The notes: a model not told the origin generated them from the letters alone. DNA of 64,000 nucleotides from Thioalkalivibrio sp. K90mix (GCF_000025545.1 NC_013889.1:427501-491500); one strand, 5' to 3'; shown: positions 17,253-28,144, counted from the stretch's first letter. A program made the numbers and translations.

Positions 17253-17482
17253 CGCTAACTGTCTGAGCGAAGCCGAAGGCGCAGCGAGTTTCAGCGCCGC
17301 CGGCCTGGCGCGTCCGGAGCAAGGTTCCCGGGCGAATCCCGGGCGTGTTTCTTGGGTACTTCTTTGCACGAGCAAAGAAGCCCGTTTTTGATTAAGAACT
17401 GGCGCGGCGCGCTGGCGAGACAGCGCAGGCAGGCGGCCGGACGAAGCCATCGTAAACACCAGATGACGAACCGAGCCTAGCC
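17253..17482 (-). repeat. dispersed intergenic repeat, copy B (inverted)
   Basis: Inverted counterpart of the repeat at 15468-15684, about 230 bp, with the same ordered blocks in reverse complement but with small insertions around the middle. The pair brackets the IS110-type gene. It runs almost to the end of radA and may carry its 3' transcript end. Confidence 0.75.
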
Positions 17483-17505
17483 AGAAGAGGCGGCGGGGCC
17501 AGGCA

Positions 17506-18851
<1,346 letters not shown>

Positions 18852-18852
<1 letters not shown>

Positions 18853-20138
18853 CAGGCTTCCTTGTTGTCCGGGCTTGTCGGTAGATCAGGGGCGACCACG
18901 CGCACCGTGCGGATGGTGTTGTTCTTGATCTGCACGATGTCCATCACCACGTCATTGATGCGCACGCTTACTGGCGCCTCGGGAATGCTCTCAAGGTATT
19001 CCACGATCAGTCCGCTGAGGGTCTTGGGGCCATCCACCGGGAGCTCCAGGCCCAGCGAGCGGTTGAGCTCGCGCAGGTGGATGCCGCCATCGACCATCGC
19101 CGAGCCGTCCTCCTGGCGCAGCACGTCGTCGCTCATGGCCGGGGAGTCGGTGGTGAACTCTCCGACAATCTCCTCCAGCAGGTCTTCCAGCGTGATCAGT
19201 CCCTCGATGTCGCCATACTCGTCCACCACCAGGCCGATCCGCTTTTTCTGCTGCTGGAAGTTGATCAGCTGGCGGTTCAGCGCCGTGCCTTCGGGGATGA
19301 AGTAGGGCGGGGTCAGGATCTGGCGCAGGTCTTCGGCATCGAAGTCATCGCGCTCGATCAGCGGGATCACGTCGCGCCGGTGCAGGAAGCCGACGATATG
19401 GTCCAGTTCGCCCTCGACCACCGGCAGGCGGGTGAAGCTGCCGTGTACCAGCTGCTCGACGACCTCGTTCCAGGGTTCGTTCAGATCCAGGACCACGATC
19501 TCGTTGCGCGGGATCATGATGTCCTCGACCGTCGTGCGCTCCAGATCCAGCAGATTCAGCAGCATGCGCTGATGGTTGGCCGGGATCAGCGCGCCGGCCT
19601 CGGAGACCACGCTGCGCAGCTCGTCGGTATTCAGGGCCGAGCGCTGGCCGGGCTTCATGTGTACCCCGAACAGGCGCAATACGCCATTGGCCATCACGTT
19701 GATCATCCAGACCACCGGCCACATCACCTTCAGCAGGCCGGTATAGACCCAGGCCGCCGGGTAGGCGACACGTTCGCTGTGCAGGGCCGCGAGGGTCTTG
19801 GGGGCTGTCTCGGCGAAGATCAGCAGGGTGAGCGTAAGAACGCCGGTAGCAATGGCCACGCCGGTATCGCCGAATAGTCGCCAGCCGATAAAGGTGGCGA
19901 TTTGCGCGATCAGGATATTGACGAAATTGTTGCCCAGCAGGATCAGGCCAATCAGGCGGTCCGGCCGCTCCAGCAGCCGGGCGGCGAGTGCAGCGCCCCG
20001 GTGTCCAGTCTGCGCGCGGTGGCGCATGCGGTAGCGGTTCAGTGCCATCAGCGCGGTCTCCGAACCGGAGAAAAACGCCGACAGCAGGAACAGAACGATC
20101 AGGGCGCCGAACAGAAAGGAGAGCGGGATCTCTTGCAA
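18852..20138 (-). CDS. CNNM/CorC-type (DUF21-CBS) membrane protein, YfjD-like
   Basis: A 428-residue inner-membrane protein with an N-terminal DUF21 domain of three or four helices (FSGSETALMALNRYR near 26, ILLGNNFVNILIAQ near 66, FAETAPKTLAALHSE near 107), two CBS domains (about 195-320, with MIPRNEI and GLITLEDLLEEIVGE) and a C-terminal CorC/HlyC domain. Members are linked to magnesium or cobalt resistance and export. It sits between ypjD and radA, the conserved order in many gammaproteobacteria. Confidence 0.93.
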
Positions 20139-20243
20139 GGGGCGGCCTGCGGGTCAGGGATGGGGTGGTCGCCCCGTGAAGGGCGTCTGGGTCATTTCAG
20201 GCAAGCGCCGCCGGGGTGTCAAGCCGGCCGGCCGGGAGTGCCA

Positions 20244-21044
20244 TCAGACACGCCCGAGGATGACTTCCAGCACCAGCTTGGAGCCAAAGTAGGCCAGCAC
20301 CAGCACCACGAAGCCGCCAGTAGTCCATGCAAGGGCGCGCGTCCCGCGCCAGCCCAGGCGCCAGCGCCCGAGCAGCAGGATGGAGAAGATCACCCAGGCC
20401 AGCAGCGACAGGATGGTCTTGTGTACCAGATGCTGGGCGAACAGGTCGTCGACGAAGATCAGGCCGGAGAGCAGGCTGAGCCCAAGGAACAGCCAGCCGA
20501 TGAAGATCATGCGGAACAACCAGACCTCCATCGAGAACAGCGGCGGCAGGTAGCGCACGATCCCCGAGGTGTGATGGTTGTGCAGTGCGCGGTGCTGGGC
20601 AGCCATGACTGCGGCTTGGGCCGTGGACAGCGCGAGGAAGGCCCATCCGAGCGCCGAGAACAGGATATGCACGTCGATCCCGGCCGAGGTTGCGTAGCGG
20701 GTACCGTCTTCGCACAGCAGTGCGCCAAGGGCGGCCAGCGCAGTCAGCGGCAGGATCATCACGCCCAGTACGGCCAGCGGGTGGCGCAGGGCGGTCAGCC
20801 ACAACAGCGCAGCCACCAGCCACAGCGACGCGGACAGGGCATTGCCCAGGCACAGGTTCAGCCCGGCCTCGGTTACGACCAGCGGGATCAGTGCCGCCAG
20901 GTGCACGATCAGGGCCGCCAGCCAGAGCACCAGGGGCGCGCGGGGCTGCCCGGCGGCCAGGGGCTGGGTGCGGGTGGCGACGATCAGGTATCCCGTGGTG
21001 GCGAGATACAGCGCTACGGCAAGCAATCCGGCAACGGTGGTCAT
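20244..21044 (-). CDS. YpjD-like cytochrome c assembly-family membrane protein
   Basis: A 266-residue polytopic protein with about eight hydrophobic helices that belongs to the CcsA/HemX-like family. HILFSALGWAFLALSTAQA near 135 and HHTSGIVRYLPPLFSMEVWLF near 166 correspond to the conserved family core. The tryptophan-rich haem-handling motif of true CcsA is not evident, so the function is uncertain. It is divergent from ffh, the usual YpjD location, and 105 bp before the CNNM gene. Confidence 0.88.
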   Translation of the reverse strand: MTTVAGLLAVALYLATTGYLIVATRTQPLAAGQPRAPLVLWLAALIVHLAALIPLVVTEAGLNLCLGNALSASLWLVAALLWLTALRHPLAVLGVMILPLTALAALGALLCEDGTRYATSAGIDVHILFSALGWAFLALSTAQAAVMAAQHRALHNHHTSGIVRYLPPLFSMEVWLFRMIFIGWLFLGLSLLSGLIFVDDLFAQHLVHKTILSLLAWVIFSILLLGRWRLGWRGTRALAWTTGGFVVLVLAYFGSKLVLEVILGRV

Positions 21045-21140
21045 GGGCGGCGATTATCCCCGCTCCCGATCCTGAATGCACATTCGGGGCGGCAATCCCG
21101 GAACACGACTGGGGCCGTGCAGGCCGGGTGGCGAGGCCGC

Positions 21141-21146
21141 TATACT
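21141..21146 (+). promoter_or_regulatory. possible -10 box for ffh
   Basis: TATACT lies 54 bp before the ffh ATG in the spacer divergent from ypjD. No good -35 box is visible at the usual distance, so this is tentative. Confidence 0.35.
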
Positions 21147-21200
21147 GTACGGTCTTTCCCGGCACGGGCCGGGCCAGAACGAGCGAGACGAGGACAGACG

Positions 21201-22589
21201 ATGTTCGACGGCCTTTCCAGCCGCCTCCAGGAGACCATGAAGCGCCTGAAAGGCCAGGCGCGGCTCACCGAGGACAATATTCAGGACGCCCTGCGCGAGG
21301 TGCGCATGGCACTGCTGGAGGCCGATGTGGCCCTGCCGGTGGTGCGCGAGTTCGTCAAGGACGTCAAGGAAAAGGCGCTGGGCCAGGAGGTCATTGGGAG
21401 CCTCACCCCGGGGCAGGCCCTGATCAAGGTCGTCCATGACGAGCTGGTCGCGACGATGGGCGGGGAGAACGCCGCGCTGAATCTGGCGGTCCAGCCGCCG
21501 GCCGTGGTGCTGGTGGCCGGTCTGCAGGGCGCGGGCAAGACCACCAGTATCGGCAAGCTCGCGCGCCTGTTGCGCGAGCGCGAGAAGAAGAAGGTCGCGG
21601 TGGTCAGCTGCGACGTCTATCGGCCGGCGGCGATCCAGCAGCTGGAGACCCTGGCCGGGCAGGTCGAGGTCACGTTCTATCCCAGCGATACCAGCCAGAA
21701 GCCCGAGGCGATCGCGAGCGAGGCCGTTGCCCGGGCGCGCCGCGATGGTACCGAGGTGCTGCTGGTGGATACCGCCGGGCGGCTGCATGTCGACGAAGAC
21801 ATGATGGCCGAGGTGAAGGCCCTGCATCAGGCGATCGACCCGATCGAGACCCTGTTTGTGGTCGACTCCATGACCGGCCAGGACGCGGCGAACACCGCGC
21901 GCGCTTTTGGCGAGGCCCTGCCGCTGACGGGGGTGGTGCTCACCAAGGCTGACGGTGACGCCCGCGGCGGCGCTGCGCTGTCGGTGCGCCAGATCACGGG
22001 GGTGCCGATCAAGTTCATCGGCATGGGCGAGCGCCCGGATGCGCTGGAGCCGTTCCACCCCGAACGTATCGCCTCGCGCATCCTCGGCAAGGGCGATGTC
22101 CTGTCGCTGGTCGAGGAGGCCAGCCGCCAGGTCGACCAGGACAAGGCCGCCAAGCTCACGCGCAAGCTGAAGAAGGGGCGCGGCTTTGACCTGAACGACC
22201 TGCGCGAACAGCTCGGTCAGATGCAGAAGATGGGCGGGATCAGCTCGATGCTGGAAAAGCTGCCCGGCGGCGGCAAGCTGCCGGACGCGGTGAAGAACCA
22301 GGCCAACGACAAGGAGATCGGTCGCATGATGGCGGTGATTTCGTCGATGACCGAGCACGAGCGTCGCCACCCGGACATCATCAAGGGTTCGCGCAAGCGC
22401 CGGATTGCCGCCGGGTCCGGCACCCAGATCCAGGATGTGAACCGCCTGCTCAAGCAGCACGCGCAGATGAGCAAGGCGATGAAAAAATTCTCCAAGGGTG
22501 GCGCATCGAAGATGATGCGCGCCCTGGGTGGAAAATTGGGCGGCATGGGTGGAATGGGTGGCCCCGGTGGGGGCATGCCGTTCCGCTAG
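21201..22589 (+). CDS. ffh: signal recognition particle GTPase Ffh
   Basis: Ffh binds 4.5S RNA and directs membrane-protein ribosomes to FtsY. The 462-residue protein has the N-domain (1-85), the GTPase domain with [15 protein letters not shown] near 107, [13 protein letters not shown] near 190 and [14 protein letters not shown] near 248, and the C-terminal methionine-rich M domain (about 330-435) with the RNA-binding SGTQ-like [15 protein letters not shown]. It ends in a Gly/Met-rich tail. A purine-rich GACGAGG precedes the ATG. Upstream of the rpsP operon, a widespread order. Confidence 0.97.
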   Translation: MFDGLSSRLQETMKRLKGQARLTEDNIQDALREVRMALLEADVALPVVREFVKDVKEKALGQEVIGSLTPGQALIKVVHDELVATMGGENAALNLAVQPPAVVLVAGLQGAGKTTSIGKLARLLREREKKKVAVVSCDVYRPAAIQQLETLAGQVEVTFYPSDTSQKPEAIASEAVARARRDGTEVLLVDTAGRLHVDEDMMAEVKALHQAIDPIETLFVVDSMTGQDAANTARAFGEALPLTGVVLTKADGDARGGAALSVRQITGVPIKFIGMGERPDALEPFHPERIASRILGKGDVLSLVEEASRQVDQDKAAKLTRKLKKGRGFDLNDLREQLGQMQKMGGISSMLEKLPGGGKLPDAVKNQANDKEIGRMMAVISSMTEHERRHPDIIKGSRKRRIAAGSGTQIQDVNRLLKQHAQMSKAMKKFSKGGASKMMRALGGKLGGMGGMGGPGGGMPFR

Positions 22590-22616
22590 CCGGAGGACGC
22601 TACCGGCCTCGGCACC

Positions 22617-22644
22617 TTGTGCTGGCGGCGGGATTCGTTATAAT
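22617..22644 (+). promoter_or_regulatory. sigma-70-type promoter for rpsP operon
   Basis: TTGTGC and a perfect TATAAT are separated by 16 bp; the -10 box ends 48 bp before the rpsP ATG. This is the best-looking housekeeping promoter in the area and would serve rpsP-rimM-trmD-rplS. Confidence 0.65.
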
Positions 22645-22692
22645 CGCGCGTTTTCTCGAGAAAACGGACTCAAACGGGGTTCAACAGAACAT

Positions 22693-22950
22693 ATGGTTAC
22701 GATTCGCCTGCTTCGCCGCGGCGCCAAAAAGCGCCCGTTCTACTCGATCGTCGTCACCGATTCGCGCAAGCGTCGGGACAGCGGCTACAAGGAACAGATC
22801 GGCTTCTTCAACCCGGTCGCCCGCGGTCAGGAAGAGCCGCTGCGCATTGACCTGGAACGCGTGGACTACTGGCTGGGCCACGGTGCTGGCATGTCCGAGC
22901 GCGTGAACCACCTGGTCAAGGGCTACCGCAAGCAGCAAGCCGCGGCCTGA
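22693..22950 (+). CDS. rpsP: 30S ribosomal protein S16
   Basis: S16 of 85 residues, starting [20 protein letters not shown], followed by the conserved [19 protein letters not shown]. It is a 16S rRNA-binding protein needed for small-subunit assembly. The gene leads the rpsP-rimM-trmD-rplS operon and is preceded by a TATAAT promoter. Confidence 0.98.
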   Translation: MVTIRLLRRGAKKRPFYSIVVTDSRKRRDSGYKEQIGFFNPVARGQEEPLRIDLERVDYWLGHGAGMSERVNHLVKGYRKQQAAA

Positions 22951-22991
22951 GGCCGTCGGCTCGCTGATTACGCGTAGTCCGAACCCCGGTG

Positions 22992-23501
22992 ATGAACGAG
23001 GCGGGTGAACGCATCCGCGTCGGACGCGTCTCCGGGGTGTACGGCGTGAAGGGCTGGGTGCGGATCTTTTCCGAGACCGAGCCACGCGCCGCGATTGCCG
23101 ACTTCCCCCATTTGTGGCTGCGTGCCGGCGCCGACTGGCGGCTGGTGGAGGTCGAAGCGGGCCGGGCCCACGGGCACGGCGTCGTGATGAAATTTGCCGA
23201 GACCGCCGATCGCGAGGCGGCCTACGGCCTGATGGGCGCCGAACTGGCGATCGAACGCGACTGGCTCCCGCCCGCCGAGGACGGCGAGTACTACTGGGCC
23301 GACCTGCTGGGTATGAAGGTCGAGCACCAGGACGGGACCGCGCTGGGGCGCATCTCCGGATTCATGGAGACGGGCGCCAACGATGTGCTGGTCGTGCGCG
23401 GCGATCGCGAACGACTGATCCCCTGGGTGCGGGGCCAGTACATCCTGGATGTGGACCTGGAGGGCCGGCGGTTGCGGGTCGACTGGGATCCGGAATTCTG
23501 A
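22992..23501 (+). CDS. rimM: 16S rRNA processing protein RimM
   Basis: RimM assists late 30S maturation and binds S19. The 169-residue protein has the N-terminal barrel opening [20 protein letters not shown] and the C-terminal PRC-barrel with [11 protein letters not shown] near 100 and the closing [14 protein letters not shown]. An alternative GTG lies one codon before the chosen ATG. Second gene of the rpsP operon. Confidence 0.96.
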   Translation: MNEAGERIRVGRVSGVYGVKGWVRIFSETEPRAAIADFPHLWLRAGADWRLVEVEAGRAHGHGVVMKFAETADREAAYGLMGAELAIERDWLPPAEDGEYYWADLLGMKVEHQDGTALGRISGFMETGANDVLVVRGDRERLIPWVRGQYILDVDLEGRRLRVDWDPEF

Positions 23502-23509
23502 GGCGGACG

Positions 23510-24277
23510 ATGCGCTTCGATATCGTCACGCTGTTTCCGGAACTGGTAACGGCGGTGGGCGAGTCCGGGGTGACCGGGCGGGCGGTGCAGCAGGGACGGC
23601 TCGCACTGGAGACCTGGAACCCGCGTGACTGGGGGGCCGGTTTCCATCAGGCGGTGGATGACCGCCCCTATGGCGGTGGTCCCGGCATGGTCATGCAGTA
23701 TGGGCCGCTGGCGTCCGCGCTGGAGGCGGCGCGAGCCGACGCGACGGCGCCCCTGCACGTGATCGCCCTGACCCCCCAGGGGCGGCCGATCCGGCAGGCG
23801 ATGTTGCGGGAGCTGGTCAGGAAGCCGCGGGTGGCACTGGTGTGCGGCCGCTACGAGGGCATCGACGAGCGCTTCATCGAGGCGCAGGTCGACGAGGAAT
23901 GGTCGCTGGGCGACTATGTCCTGTCCGGTGGCGAGCTGGGCGCGATGGTAGTCATCGATGCCTGTGCGCGCCTGCTCCCGGGTGTGCTCGGGCACGCGGA
24001 TTCCGCCGGGCAGGACTCGTTCAGCGAGGGCCTGCTCGACTGCCCGCACTACACGCGGCCAGAGGTTGTGGCTGGGCGCGCGGTACCGCAGGTTTTGCTG
24101 GGTGGCGACCATGGCGCGATCCGGCGCTGGCGGCGGCGCGAGGCGCTGGGGCGCACTTGGGAACGGCGGCCGGACGTGCTGGCGCGCGAAGAACTTGGGG
24201 TCGAGGATCTGGCCCTGTTGGACGAATACCGTGTGGAACGCCGGAAGGGCGGTCCGCACACCGAAAGCGATGATTGA
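23510..24277 (+). CDS. trmD: tRNA (guanine-37-N1) methyltransferase
   Basis: TrmD methylates G37 of tRNAs with AdoMet and prevents frameshifting. The 255-residue protein has the trefoil-knot SPOUT fold signatures [14 protein letters not shown] near 50, [13 protein letters not shown] near 112 and [19 protein letters not shown] near 134. It begins 8 bp after rimM and ends 9 bp before rplS, as expected for this translation operon. Confidence 0.98.
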   Translation: MRFDIVTLFPELVTAVGESGVTGRAVQQGRLALETWNPRDWGAGFHQAVDDRPYGGGPGMVMQYGPLASALEAARADATAPLHVIALTPQGRPIRQAMLRELVRKPRVALVCGRYEGIDERFIEAQVDEEWSLGDYVLSGGELGAMVVIDACARLLPGVLGHADSAGQDSFSEGLLDCPHYTRPEVVAGRAVPQVLLGGDHGAIRRWRRREALGRTWERRPDVLAREELGVEDLALLDEYRVERRKGGPHTESDD

Positions 24278-24286
24278 GGTCGAACA

Positions 24287-24652
24287 ATGAACAGCGTGAT
24301 TCAGGAACTGGAAGCCGAACAGATGAAGTCCGACGTGCCGGACTTTGGTCCGGGCGACACCCTGGTGGTGCAGGTGAAGGTGCGCGAAGGCGAGCGCGAG
24401 CGCCTGCAGGCCTTCGAGGGCGTGGTGATCGGCAAGCGCAGCCGTGGCCTCAACTCGGCGTTCACCCTGCGCAAGGTCTCCTACGGCAATGGCGTGGAGC
24501 GGACCTTCCAGACGCACAGCCCGCAGATTGCCGAGATCAAGGTGAAGCGCCGCGGCAAGGTCCGTCGCTCCAAGCTGTACTTCCTGCGGGATCGCACTGG
24601 CAAGGCCGCGCGCATCAAGGAAGACATCAAGGCGAACCGGAACGGCGCCTGA
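24287..24652 (+). CDS. rplS: 50S ribosomal protein L19
   Basis: L19 of 121 residues at the 30S-50S interface. [39 protein letters not shown] and [11 protein letters not shown] are standard. Its stop overlaps the start of the next gene by one base, so the alkyltransferase gene is translationally coupled to the ribosomal operon. Confidence 0.98.
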   Translation: MNSVIQELEAEQMKSDVPDFGPGDTLVVQVKVREGERERLQAFEGVVIGKRSRGLNSAFTLRKVSYGNGVERTFQTHSPQIAEIKVKRRGKVRRSKLYFLRDRTGKAARIKEDIKANRNGA

Positions 24653-25227
24653 TGACCAGGGTGGCCGCGCAGCTCCGCTCGCGCCCACCCGGTTTTCCGT
24701 TGTCGGCCGACTTGGCCATGCGAAGCCAGCGCTGTCTCCTGCCGGGAGTCGCGCTGGCTTTTGTGTGGCTGGAGTCCGGGCAGGGGGATCTGCTGGCCTG
24801 TGGCTGGCAGCGCCCCGACGATCCACTCGATTTGTCCCCGCTGCGGGATATCCCGACCGCTGACCGGTCCCCTCCTGCCTTCGACCCTGCAGACTACGCC
24901 CGCGATCCGACCAAGTGGCGGGCAACGCCAGCGGTACCGCCGGGGACGGAGCACGCACGCCGGGTCTGGGCCGCGCTCTCGGCCATCCCCGTCGGCGAGG
25001 TGCGGACCTACGCGCAGATTGCCTCGCAGATCGGCTCGGCCCCGCGCGCGGTGGGCCAAGCCTGCCGCACCAACCCCTGGCCGTTGTTCATCCCCTGTCA
25101 TCGCGTGGTGTCCGCGCGTCACCGCGGTACGCGCGACATTGGTGGCTACGCGGGCGACCAGGATGGCCCGTTGGCCGAAGTGAAACGCGCCCTGCTCGTT
25201 CACGAAGGTGTGCCCCAGCTCGGCTAG
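24652..25227 (+). CDS. methylated-DNA--protein-cysteine methyltransferase (Ogt/MGMT type)
   Basis: A suicide alkyltransferase that removes O6-alkyl groups from guanine. The 191-residue protein has an N-terminal domain (1-90) and the catalytic domain with helix-turn-helix VRTYAQIASQIGSAPRAVGQ and the active site PCHRVV, cysteine at 149. A conserved Asn precedes it in RTNPWP. The usual arginine finger corresponds to R132 in APRAVG. It overlaps rplS by one base, an unusual tail to a ribosomal operon. Confidence 0.9.
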   Translation: MTRVAAQLRSRPPGFPLSADLAMRSQRCLLPGVALAFVWLESGQGDLLACGWQRPDDPLDLSPLRDIPTADRSPPAFDPADYARDPTKWRATPAVPPGTEHARRVWAALSAIPVGEVRTYAQIASQIGSAPRAVGQACRTNPWPLFIPCHRVVSARHRGTRDIGGYAGDQDGPLAEVKRALLVHEGVPQLG

Positions 25228-25439
25228 CGCTTCCCACTCCAGTTACTGGCAGCGTGCCCTTCGTGCGCGGCGCGGTTTTCTTCCTAGTTCAATGGCTTGC
25301 CAGGCACCTCGTCTGGCCTGGCCAGGGTCGGTGAGACGATACCCCCGAAAATTCCATCACCCGGCGGAATAGAATTCGCGTATGCTGCGTCTGCCAGACG
25401 GTGCTGGGCTCCGAGAATCCTTGAAAAACAGACTGTTAG

Positions 25440-25469
25440 AAAAAGCTAATATAGCTTTTTGTGTTGACA
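25440..25469 (+). promoter_or_regulatory. palindrome and -35-like box upstream of soxA
   Basis: AAAAAGCT-AATAT-AGCTTTTT, an inverted repeat with perfect 8-bp arms, is followed three bases later by TTGACA. It lies about 100 bp before soxA. An AT-rich dyad against a -35 hexamer is a classic operator position, although no good -10 is seen at 17 bp. The rest of the 330-bp spacer after the alkyltransferase gene holds nothing I can name. Confidence 0.5.
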
Positions 25470-25558
25470 GCACGGACCCCGGTTCAGCACTCTGCTACAC
25501 AGGTCCGGGCCGCTCCGGTCACGGACCGTATCGAAAAAACCGTGTGATGGAGGTTTCC

Positions 25559-26413
25559 ATGTTCAAGAAAGCATTGCTTGCGTTGCCCGTAGCAATGGCG
25601 GTCGGGGTTGCGGGTACCGCGGCCCAAGCGGATGAATGGCAGGATCCGAACGACGTCCTGCAGATGCTGCTCGAGGCGCAGCCCGACTCGAAGTACCTGC
25701 ATCAGAGTGAAATGAACATCATGATGATGCCGGACAACCCCGCCCTGTGGCTGCTGGATGACGGCGAGCGCCTGTTCCACGAAGAGCGCGGCCCGAATAA
25801 CGCATCGCTCGAAAGCTGCGACTTCGGCAAGGGCGAGGGCGTGCTGGAAGGTGCCTACGTCGAACTGCCGCGGTACTTCGACGACGTCGGCAAGGTCATG
25901 GACTTCGAGCAGCGCCTCGTGCACTGCATGAAGGAAATCCAGGGCTTTACCAGCGACGATTCCGCTGTCTCCCAGCGTCATGGTTCCGGCTCGGACATCA
26001 TGCGTCTGACGACTTATATCGCGCACCAGTCGTCCGGCTATGCCTGGAATCCGCCGCTGGACCACCCGGAAGAGCAGGCGATGCGTGACGCGGGCGAGAA
26101 GCTCTTCTTCCGCCGTGGCGGCGCGATGGACTTCAACTGCGCGGCTTGCCATGGCGATTCGGGCAAGCAGATCCGTGCGTCCGTGCTGCCGGAAATGCGT
26201 AACTCGCAGGAGTGGACCAAGGCGGTTTCCTGGCCGGCCCACCGCGCTGGACAGGATAACGTCCGCAGCCAGAACCACCGTATCCGTGGTTGCGTATGGC
26301 AGATGCGTCATGCCGGTATCCTGCCGGATACCCCGGTGAACACCGCGCTGATCTCCTACTGGAATGACGCGGCGCGTGGCGAACCGGCCATCCTGCCCGA
26401 CCTGAAGCGGTAA
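25559..26413 (+). CDS. soxA: sulfur-oxidation c-type cytochrome SoxA, mono-haem type
   Basis: SoxA, with SoxX, oxidatively couples thiosulfate to the SoxY carrier in the periplasm. The 284-residue precursor has a Sec signal peptide cut after AAQA (about 24). One haem site is present, CAACH at C194/C197/H198, and the catalytic cysteine ligand is C245 in RIRGCVWQM. The position of the first haem of diheme SoxA has no CxxCH; C87 and C123 probably form a disulfide instead, which is the mono-haem class. TGGAGG precedes the ATG. It leads soxA-soxX1-soxX2. Confidence 0.94.
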   Translation: MFKKALLALPVAMAVGVAGTAAQADEWQDPNDVLQMLLEAQPDSKYLHQSEMNIMMMPDNPALWLLDDGERLFHEERGPNNASLESCDFGKGEGVLEGAYVELPRYFDDVGKVMDFEQRLVHCMKEIQGFTSDDSAVSQRHGSGSDIMRLTTYIAHQSSGYAWNPPLDHPEEQAMRDAGEKLFFRRGGAMDFNCAACHGDSGKQIRASVLPEMRNSQEWTKAVSWPAHRAGQDNVRSQNHRIRGCVWQMRHAGILPDTPVNTALISYWNDAARGEPAILPDLKR

Positions 26414-26440
26414 CTACGGACGCAATAGGAGACATCAAGT

Positions 26441-27130
26441 ATGTTTAATAAAAACACTGTTGCGGCCGGTGTAGCCGCATTTGCATCCGTCGCCCTGGCT
26501 GCCGGCTGTGCCGTCGCCGATGGCAACAAGGCGGATGACGTGGATATCACGGCCATGAGTGCCGAGGAGCTGGCTGAGCATCTCATCTTCGAGACCAACA
26601 GCTGGCGTGATCAGGAGATGCAGGAAGGCGGTACCTGGCGCGACCGTATGACCCAGGACGAGATCCAGAAGGCCTGCTCGTTCGACTCCACCCGCAATGA
26701 TCTGGACGGTGAAACTGCCGGTCGGGTTGTAGCACTCGCCCGCGAGCAGTACGAAGCGCCGGAAGGCGACATCGAGCTGGGTGACTGGCGCAGGGGCGCC
26801 GAGCTGGCGGATTCCGGCTTCGGCTACCGCATCGGCCACAACAACGATGATCACGGCACCCGCGAGCAGGGTGGCAACTGCTACAACTGCCACGTGATGG
26901 ATTCGAGCGTTTCGGTACAGGGCACCATTGGCCCGAACCTCGAAAACTACGGTGCGCAGCGTGGCGACAGCCAGGAGATCCGTCAGTACGTGCATCAGGT
27001 GATCTCCAACCCGCACCAGTATTTCCCCTGCACGCAGATGCCGCGTTTCCAGGGGCTGCTGACCGAAGAGCAGATCAGCCACATCATGGCCTACCTGCTC
27101 GACCCGGAGTCCCCGGTTAACAACCGGTAG
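26441..27130 (+). CDS. soxX: sulfur-oxidation cytochrome SoxX, first copy
   Basis: A 229-residue mono-haem cytochrome c with haem motif CYNCH (C147/C150/H151) and axial methionine M200 in PCTQMPRF, followed by the conserved LTEEQISHIMAYLLDPESPV end. It is longer than compact SoxX proteins because of an extra N-terminal domain (about 30-120). The export signal ends ALAAGC; with alanine rather than leucine at -3 this is a marginal lipobox, so it may be lipidated or simply cleaved. It starts 27 bp after soxA. Confidence 0.92.
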   Translation: MFNKNTVAAGVAAFASVALAAGCAVADGNKADDVDITAMSAEELAEHLIFETNSWRDQEMQEGGTWRDRMTQDEIQKACSFDSTRNDLDGETAGRVVALAREQYEAPEGDIELGDWRRGAELADSGFGYRIGHNNDDHGTREQGGNCYNCHVMDSSVSVQGTIGPNLENYGAQRGDSQEIRQYVHQVISNPHQYFPCTQMPRFQGLLTEEQISHIMAYLLDPESPVNNR

Positions 27131-27187
27131 TCGTCTTGCACGACAGCTGCTCGGCCCCATCGGGGCCGGTGCAGCAAGGCAGTAGAA

Positions 27188-27218
27188 CGGGTTGTCGCGC
27201 CAGGCGCGCGGCAACCCG
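27188..27218. other. GC-rich hairpin between the two soxX genes
   Basis: CGGGTTGTCGCGCC pairs with GGCGCGCGGCAACCCG with a two-base bulge, in the 252-bp gap between the soxX copies. There is no T-run after it, so it is more likely an mRNA-stabilising or processing stem than an efficient terminator. A smaller CGGCCCC-AT-CGGGGCCG stem lies at about 27152. Confidence 0.5.
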
Positions 27219-27382
27219 CTTCCTTACAAATTTCTGCGGTTGGGTGTTTGCTCGGCTTTTTTGCGAGCGTGTCCGCCGGGCCGCACAGATGGGCTGAACA
27301 GGGGAACCGATGGGCCGCAGGACTGATGCGGCATGGGCTACGAAAGCCATCGGTCGTGACGGACGTGAGGGGAGGCTCAGGG

Positions 27383-28066
27383 ATGTTCAATAAAAAAATT
27401 CTGACTGCCGCTGTAGTGGTTTCGGCATCGGCGGCGCTGGCGGGTTGCGACCAGTTCTTTCAGGACGCCTCGGATCGCGAGGTCGATATCACCCAGATGA
27501 GCCCCGAGGAACTGGCCGAGCACCTGGTGCTCGAGACCGACAGCTACCGCCTGGACCAGGAGGTTCAGGAAGGGGGTACCGGCCGGGAACGGATGCAGCA
27601 GGACGAGATCCAGGCGCTGTGCTCGCTCGAAGGGTCCCCGGACAGTGAAACCGCAGGCCAGGTCGTCGCAGCCGCGCGCGCGGCGTACGAACGCCCCGAT
27701 GGCGGTGTGGAACTGGGCGACTGGCGCCGCGGCGCCGAGCTGGCCCGTTCCGGTTATGGCTATCGTGTCGGGCACAACAACGACGATCACGGCACCCGCG
27801 AGCCGGGGGCGAACTGCTACGCCTGTCACCAGATGGATCCGGCGGAAACCACCTACGGGACGATTGGCCCGAGTCTTGCCAACTACGGTCGCGAGCGCGG
27901 TACCGACGAGTCAGTACTGAACTATGTCCATGAGGTCGTCAGTAACCCGCACCAGTATTTCCCTTGCACCTACATGCCGCGATTCGGGCGCAACTTCCTG
28001 ACCGAGGAGCAGATCAGCCACGTTATGGCCTATCTGCTGGATCCCGAATCGCCGGTGAATCAGTAA
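27383..28066 (+). CDS. sulfur-oxidation cytochrome SoxX, second lipoprotein copy
   Basis: A 227-residue paralogue of the upstream SoxX with the same layout: haem CYACH (C145/C148/H149), axial M198 in PCTYMPRF, and the same ending LLDPESPVNQ. The N-terminus differs and has a textbook lipobox LAGC with Cys22; the next residue is Asp, the +2 signal that keeps lipoproteins in the inner membrane of enterobacteria. The start codon is fixed by GGGAGGCTCAGGG upstream and by likeness to copy 1 (MFNK). Separated from copy 1 by 252 bp, so it may have its own regulation. Confidence 0.91.
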   Translation: MFNKKILTAAVVVSASAALAGCDQFFQDASDREVDITQMSPEELAEHLVLETDSYRLDQEVQEGGTGRERMQQDEIQALCSLEGSPDSETAGQVVAAARAAYERPDGGVELGDWRRGAELARSGYGYRVGHNNDDHGTREPGANCYACHQMDPAETTYGTIGPSLANYGRERGTDESVLNYVHEVVSNPHQYFPCTYMPRFGRNFLTEEQISHVMAYLLDPESPVNQ

Positions 28067-28114
28067 ACCGTTCACACGGTCGCGGGCGGGTCTGAGAGGG
28101 CCGGCCCCCTTGGA

Positions 28115-28144
28115 CCACCGCGGGCTGCCCGCGGTGGTTTTTTT
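28115..28144 (+). terminator. terminator of the sox cluster
   Basis: CCACCGCGGGC-T-GCCCGCGGTGG with perfect arms and seven following T residues, 48 bp after the second soxX. Strong factor-independent terminator. Confidence 0.95.
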
